Shown: positions 5,335 through 5,653 of the stretch, piece after piece
Numbering within the stretch: position 1 is the stretch's first letter
How the letters are laid out: each line of letters opens with the position of its first letter
From: an uncultured Slackia sp.
GTDB lineage: Bacteria; Actinomycetota; Coriobacteriia; Coriobacteriales; Eggerthellaceae
Length of the DNA: 5,653 nt
Direction of reading: 5' to 3'
Assembly: GCA_900555495.1 (NCBI GenBank)
Contig: USLD01000094.1
Location: forward strand, 1-5,653
Translations under genes and position numbers: made by a program
The notes under the pieces: generated by a model
Told to the model about the DNA's origin: nothing
The model's database searches: none
What the model saw: only the letters and a program-made list of their open reading frames with translations

Positions 5335-5342
5335 CGAATAAG

Positions 5343-5350
5343 AGAAGGGA
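5343..5350 (+). promoter_or_regulatory. Ribosome binding site of the second feoA
   Basis: AGAAGGGA lies 7 bases before the ATG at 5358. It sets the start there rather than at codons further upstream in the same open frame. Confidence 0.65.
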
Positions 5351-5357
5351 ACGTTTC

Positions 5358-5603
5358 ATGCATCAGGAGCAGGCGATGACGCTGCGCGACGTGGCAATCG
5401 GTTCGAGCGCTCGCGTGGTCAGGCTGACCGGAGAGGGCGCCCTTAAGCGCCATATCATGGATATGGGCATCACCAAGGGGGTCGATGTCTTCGTGAGGAA
5501 GGTCGCGCCTCTGGGCGACCCCATCGAAGTCACCGTGCGCGGCTACGAGCTTTCGCTTCGTAAGAGCGAGGCCGAAAGCGTGCTGGTCGAGAACGCTTCG
5601 TAA
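5358..5603 (+). CDS. feoA: FeoA, ferrous iron transport accessory protein
   Basis: This 81-residue protein is a full-length, standard FeoA. It has MTLRDVAIGSSARVVRL at the N-terminus, the central helix and turn HIMDMGITKGVDVFV, the loop APLGDPIEVTVRGYELSLR, and a terminal SEAESVLVE. This beta-rich SH3-like domain is typical of FeoA and of the C-terminal domain of DtxR regulators. It acts in the cytoplasm with the FeoB GTP-dependent ferrous iron channel. It differs clearly from the first FeoA: it keeps the longer GDP loop and has no cysteines, so the pair are distinct subtypes rather than a recent duplicate. The ATG at 5358 has AGAAGGGA 7 bases upstream. A second in-frame ATG at 5376 is less well supported. 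The 150-base gap to the first feoA and the terminator-like structure directly after the stop suggest separately tuned expression. Confidence 0.92.
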   Translation: MHQEQAMTLRDVAIGSSARVVRLTGEGALKRHIMDMGITKGVDVFVRKVAPLGDPIEVTVRGYELSLRKSEAESVLVENAS

Positions 5604-5625
5604 GAGAGCGCCGCAAAAGGCGGCC

Positions 5626-5650
5626 GGGCCGCATGGGCGGCTCTTTTTTC
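5626..5650 (+). terminator. Intrinsic terminator after the second feoA
   Basis: GCCGC (5628-5632) pairs with GCGGC (5637-5641) around an ATGG loop. The stem is extended by G5627-T5642 and G5626-C5643 and followed at once by six Ts (5644-5649). This is a classical rho-independent terminator shape. Two further complementary arms just upstream (5610-5614 and 5620-5624) could compete with it. If feoB follows downstream, this terminator must be leaky, regulated, or bypassed by another promoter. Confidence 0.7.
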
Positions 5651-5653
5651 GTC

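Noticed and set aside
5208..5340. The inverted pair TATTCG (5208-5213) and CGAATA (5335-5340) bracketing the feoA spacer, considered as the ends of a small mobile element.
   Set aside because: Six bases is too short to be significant, there is no target duplication, and no transposase is present.
5229..5357. A 43-residue N-terminal extension of the second FeoA.
   Set aside because: The translation is Arg-rich without family similarity, there is no ribosome binding site, and the ATG at 5358 gives exactly the normal FeoA length.
1..5653. A search by eye for tRNA, rRNA, CRISPR arrays, riboswitches, insertion sequences and attachment sites.
   Set aside because: No cloverleaf, regularly spaced repeat, transposase or conserved riboswitch core was seen; the window is dense with protein-coding genes.

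Overview
The window is high-GC bacterial DNA (well over half G+C by eye), with strong purine-rich ribosome binding sites and tightly overlapping genes, all on the + strand. The gene content and codon use suggest an actinobacterium, and a member of the Coriobacteriia (Eggerthella-like gut anaerobes) is my best guess. That placement is an inference from style and gene order, because no rRNA or other marker gene is present.

Region 1 (1-4221) is the distal end of a Tad/Flp (type IVb-like, tight adherence) pilus operon. It starts inside a TadC-type inner-membrane platform protein. Two Flp-type prepilins follow, then a TadE-like pseudopilin, a large TadG-like secreted protein with a long unrecognised region, a second TadE-like pseudopilin and a small DUF192 protein. 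Almost every junction is an overlap or a very short gap, so these genes are probably co-transcribed and translationally coupled. The motor ATPase, TadB, prepilin peptidase and secretin-side genes are not in view; the missing part of TadC places at least some of them upstream.

Region 2 (4222-4826) starts with a GC-rich pair of competing hairpins just after the DUF192 gene. It then holds a 136-residue zinc-ribbon protein of unknown function (4301-4711). A weak terminator-like hairpin begins in the stop codon of that gene. It is followed by an AT-richer stretch of about 90 bases that probably carries the promoter of the next operon.

Region 3 (4827-5653) holds two FeoA-type SH3-like proteins in tandem, parts of a ferrous iron uptake (Feo) system. 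The first has an extra N-terminal segment with four cysteines. The second is a standard-length FeoA. They are separated by 150 bases of non-coding DNA containing a 17-base near-perfect direct repeat and a hairpin. The window ends in a clear intrinsic terminator hairpin with six Ts, built from four alternating complementary GCCGC/GCGGC arms that could also work as an attenuator. A feoB gene is expected beyond the right edge but cannot be seen.

The most interesting points are the run of pilin-like substrates sharing a G|Q cleavage context, the large cysteine-containing TadG-like protein, the cysteine-bearing extension on the first FeoA, and the four-arm structure after the second FeoA. I found no tRNA, rRNA, CRISPR array, insertion sequence or minus-strand gene.
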